A DNA stretch of 64,000 nt. It comes from Pseudovibrio brasiliensis. Its GTDB lineage: Bacteria > Pseudomonadota > Alphaproteobacteria > Rhizobiales > Stappiaceae. Below, one piece after another: positions 17,676 to 27,413 of the stretch (the first letter of the stretch is position 1; each line of letters starts with the position of its first letter). Where the stretch lies: NCBI RefSeq assembly GCF_018282095.1, contig NZ_CP074126.1, positions 3,928,341 through 3,992,340 on the forward strand, given 5' to 3'. Made by a program: the position numbers and the translations under genes. The notes under the pieces are model-generated. The model was not told where the DNA came from. It was given only the letters and a program-made list of their open reading frames with translations, and made no database searches.

Positions 17676-17793
17676 CTGAAAGCAAATTAATCCAGAATCA
17701 CAGTGGAAAAGCAATAAATTCAGCAAGTTAATAACGCTGCGGAAAGTGTGTAACCGGCAATCCGGCACCTTCCGCAGCCAATTTCACACAGAC

Positions 17794-19293
17794 TTAGGAA
17801 GCCTGGGATCGTGTGCGGGAGACCGCATCATGCCAACCGGAGAGTCGCTTCTCACGCTCAGCGGCTTCCATGTTCGGCTCAAAACGACGGTCCAGATGCC
17901 AGCGCTGAGAGAACTCTTCCATGCTCGGCCACACACCCGCCTTCATGCCCGCAAGCCACGCAACGCCAAGTGCAGTGGTTTCCTGAACAACAGGACGATC
18001 CACCGGACGGCCAAGAATGTCCGCAAGGAACTGCATGGTCCAGTCAGAGGCAACCATACCGCCATCAACGCGCAGTACGGTGTCGCCATTCAGCGGAGAG
18101 CCCATGTCAGAGGACTTGGAGTTGATCAGATCAACAGTCTGGTAGCCGACGCTTTCCAGTGCTGCCCGTGCAATTTCATCCTGACCGGTGGAACGGGTCA
18201 TACCGAAAATCGCCGCACGTGCTTCAGGATCCCAATAAGGAGCGCCCAGACCAACAAACGCCGGAACCAGATAAACATGGCTTTCTGGATCTGCATTTTC
18301 AGCCATCAACTGCGTCTGTGCTGCATTGTCGATGATCTTCAGCCCATCACGCAACCACTGCACAGCAGCACCCGCAATAAAGATGGAGCCTTCCAGCGCA
18401 TAGGTGGTCTTGCCATTCAGACGATAGGCAATTGTGGAGAGCAGACGGTTCTTAGAGTAAACCAACTCCTCCCCAGTGTTCAGCAATGCAAAGCAGCCAG
18501 TGCCATAAGTGGACTTCACCATACCCTGCTTAAAGCAAGCCTGCCCAACGGTTGCCGCCTGCTGGTCACCAGCCACACCATAAATTGGCAGCTCAGCACC
18601 CAGAAGATCCGCAGTGATCGTGCCAAACTCATCCGCACAGTCTTTAACCTCTGGCAGCAAGCTCATCGGAATGTTCAGCAGAGCCAGCAGCTCTTCATCC
18701 CAGCGGTTCTCGCCAATATTATAAAGAAGCGTACGCGATGCGTTGGTCGCGTCAGTCACATGAGACTTCCCGCCGGTCAAACGCCAGATCAGCCAGGTAT
18801 CAACGGTACCAAATGCCAGCTCACCAGCTTCCGCCCGCTCACGCACACCTTCTACATTGTCCAAAATCCAGGCCACTTTCGTGCCGGAGAAGTATGGATC
18901 AAGCAGCAGACCAGTCTTGCGGGTGAACATCTCTTCATGACCTGCAGCCTTCAGCGTACTGCAGAAAGCGGAGGTGCGGCGGTCCTGCCAGACAATCGCG
19001 TTGTAAACCGGCTCACCGGTTTTACGATCCCAGATCAGCGTCGTCTCACGCTGGTTGGTGATGCCCACGCCGATGATCTTCTCAGCAGCAAGGCCAGCTT
19101 CAGACAGCGCTTCACGGCATGTCTCGACAGTTGTGTTCCAGAGGTCTTCAGGATCGTGCTCTACCCAACCTTCATGCGGAAAGTGCTGCGGAAACTCACG
19201 CTGCCCAACACCTACACTTTCGAAGCTGTCATTAAAAACGATCGCACGCGTTGACGTCGTCCCCTGATCAATGGAGAGCACCCACCCTGTCAT
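17794..19293 (-). CDS. glpK: Glycerol kinase
   Basis: The start at 19293 follows GGGGAGGAA; the product is 499 aa, normal for GlpK. The N-terminal phosphate-binding loop is [14 protein letters not shown], followed by [19 protein letters not shown] and IVWQDRRT. The second half contains [16 protein letters not shown] and [16 protein letters not shown], the conserved FGGY-family ATPase core. It phosphorylates glycerol to sn-glycerol-3-phosphate in the cytoplasm, feeding glpD immediately upstream. A terminator lies between the two genes, so glpK likely has its own promoter. CGAA motifs at 19325 and 19364 may be GlpR half-sites. Confidence 0.97.
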   Translation of the reverse strand: MTGWVLSIDQGTTSTRAIVFNDSFESVGVGQREFPQHFPHEGWVEHDPEDLWNTTVETCREALSEAGLAAEKIIGVGITNQRETTLIWDRKTGEPVYNAIVWQDRRTSAFCSTLKAAGHEEMFTRKTGLLLDPYFSGTKVAWILDNVEGVRERAEAGELAFGTVDTWLIWRLTGGKSHVTDATNASRTLLYNIGENRWDEELLALLNIPMSLLPEVKDCADEFGTITADLLGAELPIYGVAGDQQAATVGQACFKQGMVKSTYGTGCFALLNTGEELVYSKNRLLSTIAYRLNGKTTYALEGSIFIAGAAVQWLRDGLKIIDNAAQTQLMAENADPESHVYLVPAFVGLGAPYWDPEARAAIFGMTRSTGQDEIARAALESVGYQTVDLINSKSSDMGSPLNGDTVLRVDGGMVASDWTMQFLADILGRPVDRPVVQETTALGVAWLAGMKAGVWPSMEEFSQRWHLDRRFEPNMEAAEREKRLSGWHDAVSRTRSQAS

Positions 19294-19475
19294 ATATTCC
19301 TCCCCGGAAGAGGTTTCCCCTCTTCGAAAATCCAATTTGGCGCCAGTATCTTTTCTGAGGCGCCGAAACAATCTGATGATGAACCTAGAATGTCACTTAC
19401 CAAAATACCAAGGTCAAAACACCAAGATAAAGGCCAGTCTTTGTGTATACTATCCCATACAAGACAGAGTGACAT

Positions 19476-19515
19476 AAAAAGAGGCCCTGTCTCCTAGTTA
19501 GAAAGACAGAGCCTT
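19476..19515 (-). terminator. Intrinsic terminator of glpD
   Basis: On the minus strand, AGGCTCTGTCT and AGACAGGGCCT form an 11-bp stem with one wobble, followed by CTTTTT. It starts six bases after the glpD stop codon and lies before glpK, so the two genes are at least partly separate transcription units. Confidence 0.85.
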
Positions 19516-19520
19516 GTAAC

Positions 19521-21056
19521 TTAACCTGCCATGCGGTTCGCTTCGAAGTAGCTCGCCAAATAATGCTCCAGCACACCAGCAGCTTCTTTCGGCAGATGCA
19601 GACCCAGCTTGGAGCGCCGCCACAGAATGTCTTCCGCAGTCACAGCCCATTCCTGCTCAACCAGCCAGTTCACTTCGCAGGCATAAAGATCACCGCCAAT
19701 ATGTGCGCCCATCTCAGCAGTGGTTTTCGCATACCCGAGGATCTTCATGGCATCAGAGCCATAGGACCGTACCAAACGATAGGCATGATCATGCTCAAGG
19801 AACGGATAAGCTGATTTCAAAGAAGCAACCTTCGCGTCAAAGTCACCCGGCTCAAAATCACCACCCGGCAGAACGCTGTCTTTCGTCCAAGCATTCTTCT
19901 TCGCAGCTTGCGGCAGATAAACAGCCAGCTTCTCAAGCGCATGTTCTGCAAGACGGCGATAGGTGGTGATCTTGCCACCAAACACGCTCAGCAACGGCGC
20001 TTTGTTCTCACCTTCATCCATCTCCAGAACGTAGTCGCGTGTCGCAGCACGCGCTTCACTTGCGCCATCATCATAAAGCGGGCGAACACCAGAGTAAGTG
20101 CGCACAACCATGTCCGGGGTCACTTCTTTAGAGAAGTATTCGCTCACAGCGCTGCACAGATAGGCAATCTCATCGTCAGAGCAGGAAACACCAGCAGGAT
20201 CATCCTGATAATCAACGTCAGTGGTGCCAATCAGCGTGAAGTCATTCTCATAAGGGATCGCAAAGACGATACGACCATCCGCATTCTGGAAGATGAAGCT
20301 GCGGTCATGCTCAAACATCTTAGGCACGATGATGTGGCTGCCCTTCACAAGGCGCACATTCGCCTGACTGTTGAGCCCGATCGCACCTTTCAGAACGTTA
20401 GACACCCAAGGACCAGCCGCATTCACCAGCGCCTTCGCCTGAACCAGCTCGCTCTTGCCACTCACGCTATCGCGAATTTCAACTTCCCAACCGTTATCGG
20501 TTCGAGAAGCGCGAACAACTTCGGTGTTACGGCGGATCTCAGCACCACGTGCAGCAGCATCACGTGCGTTCAACACCACCATGCGCGCGTCATCCACCCA
20601 GCAATCGGAATATTCGAAGCCGCGTGTGAATAGAGACTTCAACCCATCATTGAACGGCGCACGGTCCAGCGGCACCGTCTTCGTAGCTGGCAACAGCTTG
20701 CGACCACCCAGATGGTCATACATAAACAAGCCAAGACGCAGGAACCATGCCGGACGCAGGCCCTTGTGGTGTGGAAGAATAAAGCGCAGAGGCCAGATGA
20801 TGTGCGGCGCCATGTTCAGCAGAACTTCACGTTCCTTCAAAGCTTCACGCACAAGACGGAACTCATAGTATTCCAGATACCGCAATCCGCCATGGATCAG
20901 TTTGGTAGAAGCCGAAGAGGTCGCGCTTGCAAAGTCAGTCTTTTCCGCCAGAAAAACTGAAAGTCCGCGACCAGAGGCATCACGTGCAATACCGCAGCCG
21001 TTAATCCCGCCCCCTATGACAAATAGATCATAGCTCTTACTCATGGTCTTGCTCAT
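19521..21056 (-). CDS. glpD: Aerobic glycerol-3-phosphate dehydrogenase
   Basis: The 511-aa product starts at 21056 with GAGGGG upstream; an internal ATG follows at codon 5. It opens with an FAD-binding motif (FVIGGGINGCGIARDASGRG), followed by STKLIHGGLRYLEYYEFRLV and PHIIWPLRFILPHH, both diagnostic of GlpD. The C-terminal cap domain begins near residue 390. The enzyme oxidises glycerol-3-phosphate to dihydroxyacetone phosphate at the cytoplasmic face of the inner membrane, passing electrons to quinone. A phased array of TTCG motifs upstream suggests repression by GlpR, encoded at 40.5 kb. Confidence 0.97.
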   Translation of the reverse strand: MSKTMSKSYDLFVIGGGINGCGIARDASGRGLSVFLAEKTDFASATSSASTKLIHGGLRYLEYYEFRLVREALKEREVLLNMAPHIIWPLRFILPHHKGLRPAWFLRLGLFMYDHLGGRKLLPATKTVPLDRAPFNDGLKSLFTRGFEYSDCWVDDARMVVLNARDAAARGAEIRRNTEVVRASRTDNGWEVEIRDSVSGKSELVQAKALVNAAGPWVSNVLKGAIGLNSQANVRLVKGSHIIVPKMFEHDRSFIFQNADGRIVFAIPYENDFTLIGTTDVDYQDDPAGVSCSDDEIAYLCSAVSEYFSKEVTPDMVVRTYSGVRPLYDDGASEARAATRDYVLEMDEGENKAPLLSVFGGKITTYRRLAEHALEKLAVYLPQAAKKNAWTKDSVLPGGDFEPGDFDAKVASLKSAYPFLEHDHAYRLVRSYGSDAMKILGYAKTTAEMGAHIGGDLYACEVNWLVEQEWAVTAEDILWRRSKLGLHLPKEAAGVLEHYLASYFEANRMAG

Positions 21057-21120
21057 GGCTGGCCCCTCAATGTCACGGTTCTCGCCAGTGAATCCGTGAA
21101 AGCACGCATATTCGTTACGC

Positions 21121-21185
21121 CGAACCTATTCGAATATTTTCGAAAGTCAACGAAACCTATTATCATATATATGTATTAAAACGAA
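21121..21185. promoter_or_regulatory. Phased CGAA (TTCG) repeats: candidate GlpR operator
   Basis: CGAA occurs at 21121, 21131, 21141 and 21151, exactly one helical turn apart, and again at 21183, about 65-130 bp upstream of the glpD start. On the coding strand this reads as tandem (T)TTCG units. DeoR family repressors including GlpR bind such direct repeats. The spacing is seen directly; the protein assignment is inferred. Confidence 0.65.
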
Positions 21186-21260
21186 ACTCCCACAAGCAAG
21201 AGAAAAAAACGCTTGTTTGGCTTATTTCTCTCGTCAATTTGTTTAACACTGGGCAACAGC

Positions 21261-21299
21261 AAAAAGGCGCGTTCGTCATCAAAACGAACGCGCCTTTTT
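21261..21299. terminator. Bidirectional intrinsic terminator of the MscS-type gene
   Basis: AAAAAGGCGCGTTCG and CGAACGCGCCTTTTT form a perfect 15-bp stem with a 9-nt loop. The A and T runs give a U-tract in either direction. On the minus strand it lies about 54 bases past the stop of the mechanosensitive channel gene. Confidence 0.88.
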
Positions 21300-21352
21300 C
21301 ATACGAAACCGAAACTTTCAAGTTTCAGGAAACTGATTCACCTAGGGGTATA

Positions 21353-23629
21353 TCAGCTCTGACCATCCTCCTCAGAGGTGTTATCACCTTCACTCCCTCC
21401 AGCTTTAGAGGTACGCCCCTTAGCCGGAGCAGGCTTTTTCTGCTCAACCTGAGGAACGTCCTCCGGACTGCTGTCACTGGCCACATGGTAAGTAACTTGC
21501 GGGAACGGAATATCGATGCCGCGCTCATCAAACACGACCTTCAGATACTCATTATAAGCACGGCCAATCGCCCATTGGCTGCCCGGCAGGGTCTTGATGC
21601 GGGCACGGATGTTGATGGCAGAGTCACCAAACGCGGTCACACCATGCATCTCCAACTCACCAAGGATCGCAACATTGTGCGGCGTTTCCTCCAACCGGCG
21701 GAACGCTTCGTGCATGGCTTCCTTGGCCACTTCAATGTCGGTGTCATATCCAACACCCATCACGGACACAGCATAAGCAAAGTCGCGTGTGGAGTTGGAA
21801 ACGCTGGTCACAGAGGAGAACGGGATGATGTGAGAGGTACCATTCAGATCACGCAGCCTCACACTGCGAATGCTCAAGCGCTCAACCGTACCGCTGATAC
21901 CGCCAACTTCCACGAAGTCCCCTTCATTCATGGCGTTTTCCAGCTGAATAAAGGCACCAGTAATCACATCCTGCACCAGCTTTTGCGAGCCGAACGAAAC
22001 CGCCAGACCAACAACACCAGCACCGGCAATCAACGGTGCTATCTGAATGCCGAGCTCTGACAGCGCCAGAAGCGTAAACATCACGATCATCAGGATAGAA
22101 AGTGCATTGCTGAACAGCTGGAACAGCGTCTTTGTGCGGCTGGAAACAGTCTTGCCTTCCCGCTCCAGAATACGCAGATCAATCCAGGACATGATCGTCA
22201 GCCAGAGAGCAAAGCCAATAAGAATGACAATCACGGCAGACATAATCGAATTAGCAAAGGCAATACCATCACCTCTCCAGATCCACTGCCAGAAACTGCC
22301 AACACCCCAGACTTCCAGAACACCAATAACCACGCAGATACCAACGATGACACGCAGCACGGCACAAACGGCAGGAAGGAACGAGTTCAGCCTGTCCTCA
22401 AAAGTCGGCAGAACATGGTCCAGCGCATCATGAAGATCGACACCTTTACGGATAACCCGCGTCAGCAAGATCATGATACCCAACCCGATAAAGATAACGA
22501 GCAAGGAAATCGCACTGGTTTGGGCAATATAATTGATCGCGTCGAGCGGCGTACGCAGCCACGCGACCATGATCGCAAACACATAAAGCAGAGCCAACAA
22601 GTGCCAGACAAAGCCTAGCCCCTTAAACAGCTGAACTGAGAAATTGGAACCTTTGAAGCTCTCCGCATAAACACGAATAGCATCCCGCACCCGCAAACGG
22701 GACCGCAGGATGATTGTCGTCAGATAGACAATACAGAGCAGCACCACTGTGACTCGTACGCTACCAGCCAACTGAGCCGAGAAGTTCACGCCTACCATCG
22801 GTACAGCCAAACGGACACCAAACCCAAGAATACCGACGATCAGGATCAGATGGCGCGCCCAGTAAACAGCTTCGCTGTCGGAGAAAGGCAGAAGTCGGAA
22901 AGCAGACCGGTGCGGCGCAAACACAAAGCGGATCACAACACGCGACATTTCAATCAGGAAGAAGGCATTGATGGCAAACAGCTCAACGTTGTTGATGCTT
23001 TGCACCGTCGGATCTGATGAGAAGATGTAGGCAGACAGATAACCAACACCCGATGCAATGCCCACAAACGCAGCATCAAACACCGAAGTAATCGCCAGCA
23101 GACCAACACGGAAGAACAGAGAATGACGATCCGGCCCCTTCTCATGGCGGCGCATGTAAGCCGTTGAAGCACGGTGCAAAATAATCAGCACAAGATATGC
23201 TGGCAGCAACACGCGAATAACACTGAAAATACCATCCCACAGCCGTGAATGGTTCACCTGCGACTGCCCATCAATAAGGTCTTCATAACCGGAAAGGCCA
23301 GAGACGATAAGCGCACCAAAATCATAGAAGCTCGAAACACCTTCTTGTACATAAGAGCCGATTTGCGCAGCTATCGTTGCTTTCGCTTCCGGGTTCACCG
23401 GTGTGCCAGATGCCGCGGATCCGGAGGCACTTTTAGCCTGCTCTTCCTGCAAAATCTTGATGAGCGCTTCACGACCTTTCGGGTCTTCAAGCACCTTGAT
23501 CAGAGCTTGCTTGGCCTGCTGAACATCTGCCCCTCCCTCTGCCGAAGCTGAGGAATCTTGAGCCTGCGCAACACTGGCAAAACTAAGAAAGATTGCAGCA
23601 AACGCTGCAAGAATAAACCGGAAAAGCAT
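21353..23629 (-). CDS. MscS family mechanosensitive channel, large form
   Basis: The product is 758 aa, much longer than the 286-aa MscS. It has a signal peptide (MLFRFILAAFAAIFLSFASV, cleaved after AQA), a short acidic region, about ten membrane helices and the MscS core. The pore helix region reads PLIAGAGVVGLAVSFGSQKLVQD near residue 530, then GAFIQLENAMNEGDFVEVG, the start of the beta domain. The Lys/Pro-rich C-terminal tail (about 50 residues) is disordered. It should open under membrane tension to release solutes during osmotic down-shock. It stands alone with its own terminator. Confidence 0.9.
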   Translation of the reverse strand: MLFRFILAAFAAIFLSFASVAQAQDSSASAEGGADVQQAKQALIKVLEDPKGREALIKILQEEQAKSASGSAASGTPVNPEAKATIAAQIGSYVQEGVSSFYDFGALIVSGLSGYEDLIDGQSQVNHSRLWDGIFSVIRVLLPAYLVLIILHRASTAYMRRHEKGPDRHSLFFRVGLLAITSVFDAAFVGIASGVGYLSAYIFSSDPTVQSINNVELFAINAFFLIEMSRVVIRFVFAPHRSAFRLLPFSDSEAVYWARHLILIVGILGFGVRLAVPMVGVNFSAQLAGSVRVTVVLLCIVYLTTIILRSRLRVRDAIRVYAESFKGSNFSVQLFKGLGFVWHLLALLYVFAIMVAWLRTPLDAINYIAQTSAISLLVIFIGLGIMILLTRVIRKGVDLHDALDHVLPTFEDRLNSFLPAVCAVLRVIVGICVVIGVLEVWGVGSFWQWIWRGDGIAFANSIMSAVIVILIGFALWLTIMSWIDLRILEREGKTVSSRTKTLFQLFSNALSILMIVMFTLLALSELGIQIAPLIAGAGVVGLAVSFGSQKLVQDVITGAFIQLENAMNEGDFVEVGGISGTVERLSIRSVRLRDLNGTSHIIPFSSVTSVSNSTRDFAYAVSVMGVGYDTDIEVAKEAMHEAFRRLEETPHNVAILGELEMHGVTAFGDSAINIRARIKTLPGSQWAIGRAYNEYLKVVFDERGIDIPFPQVTYHVASDSSPEDVPQVEQKKPAPAKGRTSKAGGSEGDNTSEEDGQS

Positions 23630-23767
23630 AGATCACCCAGAGTGGAAACGTGCAAAAATCAAGCGAACATTACCGCTTTACACCATAAACGAGAAGATCC
23701 GGTGAAGACAAACCGCCAAAATAACCCTGTGCAAACAGGGTTTTTGACAGATCAAAGCATGCAGAGG

Positions 23768-24208
23768 TTATTTGGCACGCCGCCCAACCATAAATGCAGC
23801 AACAGCCGTTGAAAGTGTCGCCCCCGCGTAGAACCACAGTCCCGGCAGAACCTGAGCGCTGGCAAGCCCACTGGTCTTGGCCGCAAAAATCACCAGCGCC
23901 ACCAGCATCACATCCATCATGGACCACTTACCGAGATAACTCAGCGTGGTGAGCCACTTGCTGGAAGACCGATGCAAAGCAGAAATACCAAGAACGAGAA
24001 TTTTAAGAGCAGGCAGGAAGACGGAGAACACAAACACAAGACCAGCGATAGAAACCTCACCATCCTCATAAAGCCCGCTGATTACCTGCAGCAGACTTGG
24101 CGTATCCTGTAAAAAGTAGAGACGCTCCATGCTCAATAAGGGAAGCGTAAGACCAAGGGCAAACGAAAACGCAGCAATTGGGATTAAGAAACCAAGTAAA
24201 ACAGGCAT
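23768..24208 (-). CDS. Paraquat-inducible protein A family membrane protein
   Basis: This 146-aa protein has four predicted membrane helices. The pattern is that of the PqiA module: ALGLTLPLLSME near the start, LLQVISGLYEDGEVSIAGLVFVFS in the middle, and LGKWSMMDVMLVALVI, the conserved GKWSM(x)DV motif, in the third helix. PqiA-type proteins act with MCE proteins in envelope lipid handling in other bacteria. Here only one half-size module is present and no MCE gene is adjacent, so the role is uncertain. Confidence 0.85.
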   Translation of the reverse strand: MPVLLGFLIPIAAFSFALGLTLPLLSMERLYFLQDTPSLLQVISGLYEDGEVSIAGLVFVFSVFLPALKILVLGISALHRSSSKWLTTLSYLGKWSMMDVMLVALVIFAAKTSGLASAQVLPGLWFYAGATLSTAVAAFMVGRRAK

Positions 24209-24399
24209 ATAGGCTCCAGAAGCGTCTTCCCGAAAAATGGATAGTGCTTTGACCCGGCAACCGGATCACGGCGCAACAGCCTATAGATAAACATTGGTGA
24301 AATGAAAGCAACCACGAGGTATCGCACCGCGAACGGACGCAGTGCGATCAATAAAGGATATTGAAGAGGTAAGACCAGTCTGGGGTCACAAGAGTGTCA

Positions 24400-24420
24400 G
24401 GTCATTCATACGGAATGACC
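24400..24420 (-). terminator. Possible terminator hairpin after fliJ
   Basis: GGTCATTC and GAATGACC form a perfect 8-bp stem with a 5-nt loop, 25 bases past the fliJ stop. There is no U-tract on the minus strand, so it could be a Rho-dependent end or merely a stabilising hairpin. Confidence 0.4.
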
Positions 24421-24444
24421 ACGAACTCTCAGTCCCGGGGAAGA

Positions 24445-24852
24445 TTAGCGACGAGCCATCCGCCCAGCGATGTCGTCCATTCCGTCTTGTTCAATCGCAT
24501 CCATGGCAGCACGCTGACGCATCTGGTCACGCTCATCCATCAATTCGATCTTCTTCAACTCAGAAACAGCTTCCGTCAGTTCGTCCTGTGCTTTTTCAAG
24601 CTGAGACTTCAACTCTTCTGTCGAGTGCTTCAGGTTATCCCGGCGCTGTGCAGCCGCGCGAGCGAAAGTCGGATATGCAAAATGAGTGACATCATCAATG
24701 CCAACACGCTTTTGCTCCTGAACAATCTGGTTTTCCAGATCTTCAGCCATTCGATCAAAATCACTCAACATCGTTTCAATCTGAGTCACCTGACGGCGCT
24801 TCTCATCAACATTGAACTTCTTAAGCTTCAAAAGGCCTTCACGATTCTTCAT
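24445..24852 (-). CDS. fliJ: Flagellar export protein FliJ
   Basis: The product is 135 aa from ATG 24852 (AGGGAG upstream); a TTG two codons earlier is less likely. It is almost entirely alpha-helical and charged, with continuous heptads from about residue 5 to 110 and many Lys/Glu/Gln residues, the usual antiparallel coiled coil of FliJ. Sequence identity in this family is low, so the call rests on size, coiled coil and its position 30 bp downstream of fliI. FliJ connects the FliI ATPase ring to the FlhA export gate. Confidence 0.8.
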   Translation of the reverse strand: MKNREGLLKLKKFNVDEKRRQVTQIETMLSDFDRMAEDLENQIVQEQKRVGIDDVTHFAYPTFARAAAQRRDNLKHSTEELKSQLEKAQDELTEAVSELKKIELMDERDQMRQRAAMDAIEQDGMDDIAGRMARR

Positions 24853-24882
24853 ACGCAATACTCCCTTTACCGGAGAGTGAGC

Positions 24883-26229
24883 TTACGCCTGAGTCATTTC
24901 CAAAAGGTGAGCAAGTTGGAAATATCCCTCTTCAATTGTAGTTTTTTCCCCCTTCATTTGCCCAAGATACGCTTCGAGGGCGTCATATTTAGCAATTGCC
25001 TCATCTACAAGGGGGTCAGCACCTTCTTTATAGGCACCCAGACGGATCAGTTCCTCCATATCCGCATAAGCAGACATCAACTGCTTTGCACGCCGAAGAA
25101 TCGGCAAGGCTTCTTCAGGTACGCACCGCGGCATAGTTCGACTGACAGATTTTAGCACGTTAATCGCAGGGTAGCGACCACGCTCGGCAATTTGCCGCTC
25201 CATGACAATGTGCCCATCAAGGATACCACGCACCGCATCCGCGACCGGCTCATTATGGTTGTCGCCTTCAACCAACACAGTAAAGAGTGCAGTCACTGCG
25301 CCTTTGCCAACCGCACCAGGCCCTGCACGCTCCAGCAGTTTAGGCAGTTCAGTAAAGACCGTCGGCGTGTACCCTTTAGAAGTCGGCGGCTCACCAACAG
25401 AAAGACCGATCTCACGCTGAGCCATTGCAAAGCGTGTCACCGAATCCATCATACAAAGAACGTTCCTGCCTTCATCACGAAAGTACTCAGAGAGCGTCAG
25501 TGTAAGGTAGGCAGCTTCCCGGCGCATGAGGACGCTCTCGTCAGAGGTTGCAACCACCACAACAGACTTTGCCAAACCTTCTTCGCCCAGATCATCCTCA
25601 ATGAACTCCTGAACCTCACGCCCACGCTCACCAATCAGACCAATGACAGACACTTCAGTTTCCGCATTGCGGGCAAGCATAGACATAAGGACGGATTTAC
25701 CCACGCCAGACCCGGCAAAAATACCAAGGCGCTGCCCCTGACAACACGTTACAAAACTGTTAAGAGATCTCACCCCTAGATCAATCGGGCCTCCAACACG
25801 CGCTCTTTCTGCAGCCGGAGGTGGTGAATCACGCAATTTTCTCGGAATTGATCCGAATGGAAGCGGTCCTTTTCCATCAATTGGCTCGCCTAAAGCGTTA
25901 ACAACACGACCCAGCCAACCGCTCGATGGATGCACAATACTCTCACGAGAAATCAGCTTCGCCTTGCTACCATGACGCACACCATCGAGCTCGCCAAACG
26001 GCATACAAAGCGCTCTTCCGTCTCGAAAACCGACGACTTCAGCTTGAATTGACGCCGCGTTCTCCCCTATTTCTATTAGTAGACGCGCCCCGACACTCAT
26101 GGCGTAAACAGGGCCTGCAACTTCGATCAGAAGCCCCTTAACTGCTTCTACTCTCCCGTAAATTTCGGTTGGGAGGCATGATTCGATTTCTGCAAAAAGC
26201 GAGTCCAAAACAGATTCCCTATTAATCAT
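24883..26229 (-). CDS. fliI: Flagellum-specific ATPase FliI
   Basis: The 448-aa protein matches FliI in length. The Walker A motif GSGVGKS is at residues 173-179, preceded by [10 protein letters not shown]. Other landmarks are [11 protein letters not shown], the [10 protein letters not shown] segment with the catalytic Glu, and [18 protein letters not shown] containing the Walker B Asp. It energises export of flagellar subunits from the cytoplasm. It is the first gene of a fliI-fliJ unit and divergent from ctrA across a 352-bp gap. F1-ATPase beta and type III secretion ATPases are related, but gene context favours the flagellar member. Confidence 0.92.
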   Translation of the reverse strand: MINRESVLDSLFAEIESCLPTEIYGRVEAVKGLLIEVAGPVYAMSVGARLLIEIGENAASIQAEVVGFRDGRALCMPFGELDGVRHGSKAKLISRESIVHPSSGWLGRVVNALGEPIDGKGPLPFGSIPRKLRDSPPPAAERARVGGPIDLGVRSLNSFVTCCQGQRLGIFAGSGVGKSVLMSMLARNAETEVSVIGLIGERGREVQEFIEDDLGEEGLAKSVVVVATSDESVLMRREAAYLTLTLSEYFRDEGRNVLCMMDSVTRFAMAQREIGLSVGEPPTSKGYTPTVFTELPKLLERAGPGAVGKGAVTALFTVLVEGDNHNEPVADAVRGILDGHIVMERQIAERGRYPAINVLKSVSRTMPRCVPEEALPILRRAKQLMSAYADMEELIRLGAYKEGADPLVDEAIAKYDALEAYLGQMKGEKTTIEEGYFQLAHLLEMTQA

Positions 26230-26500
26230 TTTCGTCGATGGTAACCGATCGTTTACGCTTCTGCTTAATGTTATTGGGGAGACTTTGAATGGCGTATAGC
26301 CCTTTCAAGGAAACGAAGCGTCTAAACATGGCTTTCAGTAGCACTTGATTCGATTGAAAGCCAACCGGTCTCAAAATGTTGAACAGGAAAGGTTACACCC
26401 CTGAATTCTAGGTTGTACCCAGAGAACTGTTCTACGTCAGAGTAAAACGCTTGCGGTAGCGATTCGAGTTCTGTTAACCATAAACTCATTCAATTGAGTC
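26180..26500. promoter_or_regulatory. Cluster of six GANTC sites in the fliI-ctrA control region
   Basis: GANTC, the CcrM methylation sequence of alphaproteobacteria, occurs at 26180, 26201, 26213, 26347, 26461 and 26496. Roughly one per 256 bp is expected by chance, so six in 320 bp is enriched. The last three lie between the fliI start and the ctrA start. Control of ctrA by methylation state is known in Caulobacter; here it is inferred. Confidence 0.5.
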
Positions 26501-26581
26501 GGGTTTATAGTATTCCTTCGCAACGGTTTGTGTTTTTGGGCCGGCGCGACTGCCCAGGAAAGGCAACACGAGGGGATTAAC

Positions 26582-27271
26582 ATGCGTGTATTGTTGATCG
26601 AGGACGATAGTGCTACTGCACAAAGCATTGAACTGATGCTCAAATCCGAGAACTTTAATGTCTACACGACAGATCTCGGCGAAGAAGGCATCGACCTCGG
26701 CAAACTGTATGATTACGATATTATCATGCTGGATCTGAACCTGCCGGACATGTCCGGTTATGAGGTACTGCGTACACTGCGCGTATCCAAGGTAAAGACA
26801 CCTATTCTTATTCTGTCCGGTTTGGCTGGCATTGAAGACAAGGTCCGTGGCCTTGGTTTCGGCGCTGATGATTACATGACAAAGCCATTCCACAAGGACG
26901 AGCTGATTGCACGTATCCATGCAATCGTGCGTCGTTCTAAAGGTCATGCCCAGTCTGTCATTGTCACCGGCGACCTCACTGTTAACCTCGACACGAAAAC
27001 TGTTGAAGTTGCAGGTCAGCGCGTACATCTGACTGGTAAAGAATATCAGATGCTAGAGCTTCTTTCCCTTCGTAAGGGCACCACCCTCACCAAGGAAATG
27101 TTCCTCAACCACCTCTACGGTGGCATGGATGAACCAGAGCTCAAAATCATCGATGTGTTTATCTGTAAGCTCCGCAAGAAGCTCGCTTCTGCAACAGCTG
27201 GCAAAAACTACATCGAAACAGTATGGGGCCGCGGATACGTTCTGCGCGAACCAGAAGAGAAAGCAGCTTAA
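26582..27271 (+). CDS. ctrA: Cell-cycle response regulator CtrA
   Basis: The start at 26582 follows AGGGG and gives the exact CtrA N-terminus [20 protein letters not shown]; the product is 229 aa. The receiver domain carries the acidic pair D8/D9, the phosphorylation site D51 in [15 protein letters not shown], and a conserved Lys in YMTKPF. The C-terminal OmpR-type winged helix contains [20 protein letters not shown] and [14 protein letters not shown], both hallmarks of CtrA. It binds TTAA-type sites to control cell division, flagellar and chemotaxis genes. Its phosphotransferase ChpT is encoded at 36.9 kb. Divergent from fliI. Confidence 0.97.
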   Translation: MRVLLIEDDSATAQSIELMLKSENFNVYTTDLGEEGIDLGKLYDYDIIMLDLNLPDMSGYEVLRTLRVSKVKTPILILSGLAGIEDKVRGLGFGADDYMTKPFHKDELIARIHAIVRRSKGHAQSVIVTGDLTVNLDTKTVEVAGQRVHLTGKEYQMLELLSLRKGTTLTKEMFLNHLYGGMDEPELKIIDVFICKLRKKLASATAGKNYIETVWGRGYVLREPEEKAA

Positions 27272-27319
27272 GAGCCCACCGCTCTTCCAAAGCAAACTTT
27301 CAAAGAGTTTCAGTAGAAG

Positions 27320-27353
27320 CCCCCTTACAACCCTGATTGTAAGGGGGTTTTTT
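27320..27353 (+). terminator. Intrinsic terminator of ctrA
   Basis: CCCCCTTACAA and TTGTAAGGGGG make a perfect 11-bp stem with a 6-nt loop, followed by TTTTTT. It starts 48 bases after the ctrA stop codon and is the clearest intrinsic terminator on the plus strand here. Confidence 0.95.
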
Positions 27354-27413
27354 ATATGCTCTCCCCTCCGCATTATGCTTCCACAATACGATCAAAGCAC
27401 CGGAGGAGGCGAC

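Noticed and set aside
17746-19254. A 502-codon plus-strand frame opposite glpK
   Set aside because: Antisense of a clear glycerol kinase; no start signal or domain.
24883-26229. A type III secretion ATPase instead of FliI (it would go with the effector locus)
   Set aside because: Adjacent fliJ and the ctrA/che context point to the flagellar enzyme; no other secretion apparatus gene is near.
27120-27413. Extension of the methyltransferase frame back into ctrA
   Set aside because: The open frame overlaps ctrA and its terminator; the strong ribosome-binding site CGGAGGAGG is directly before ATG 27414.
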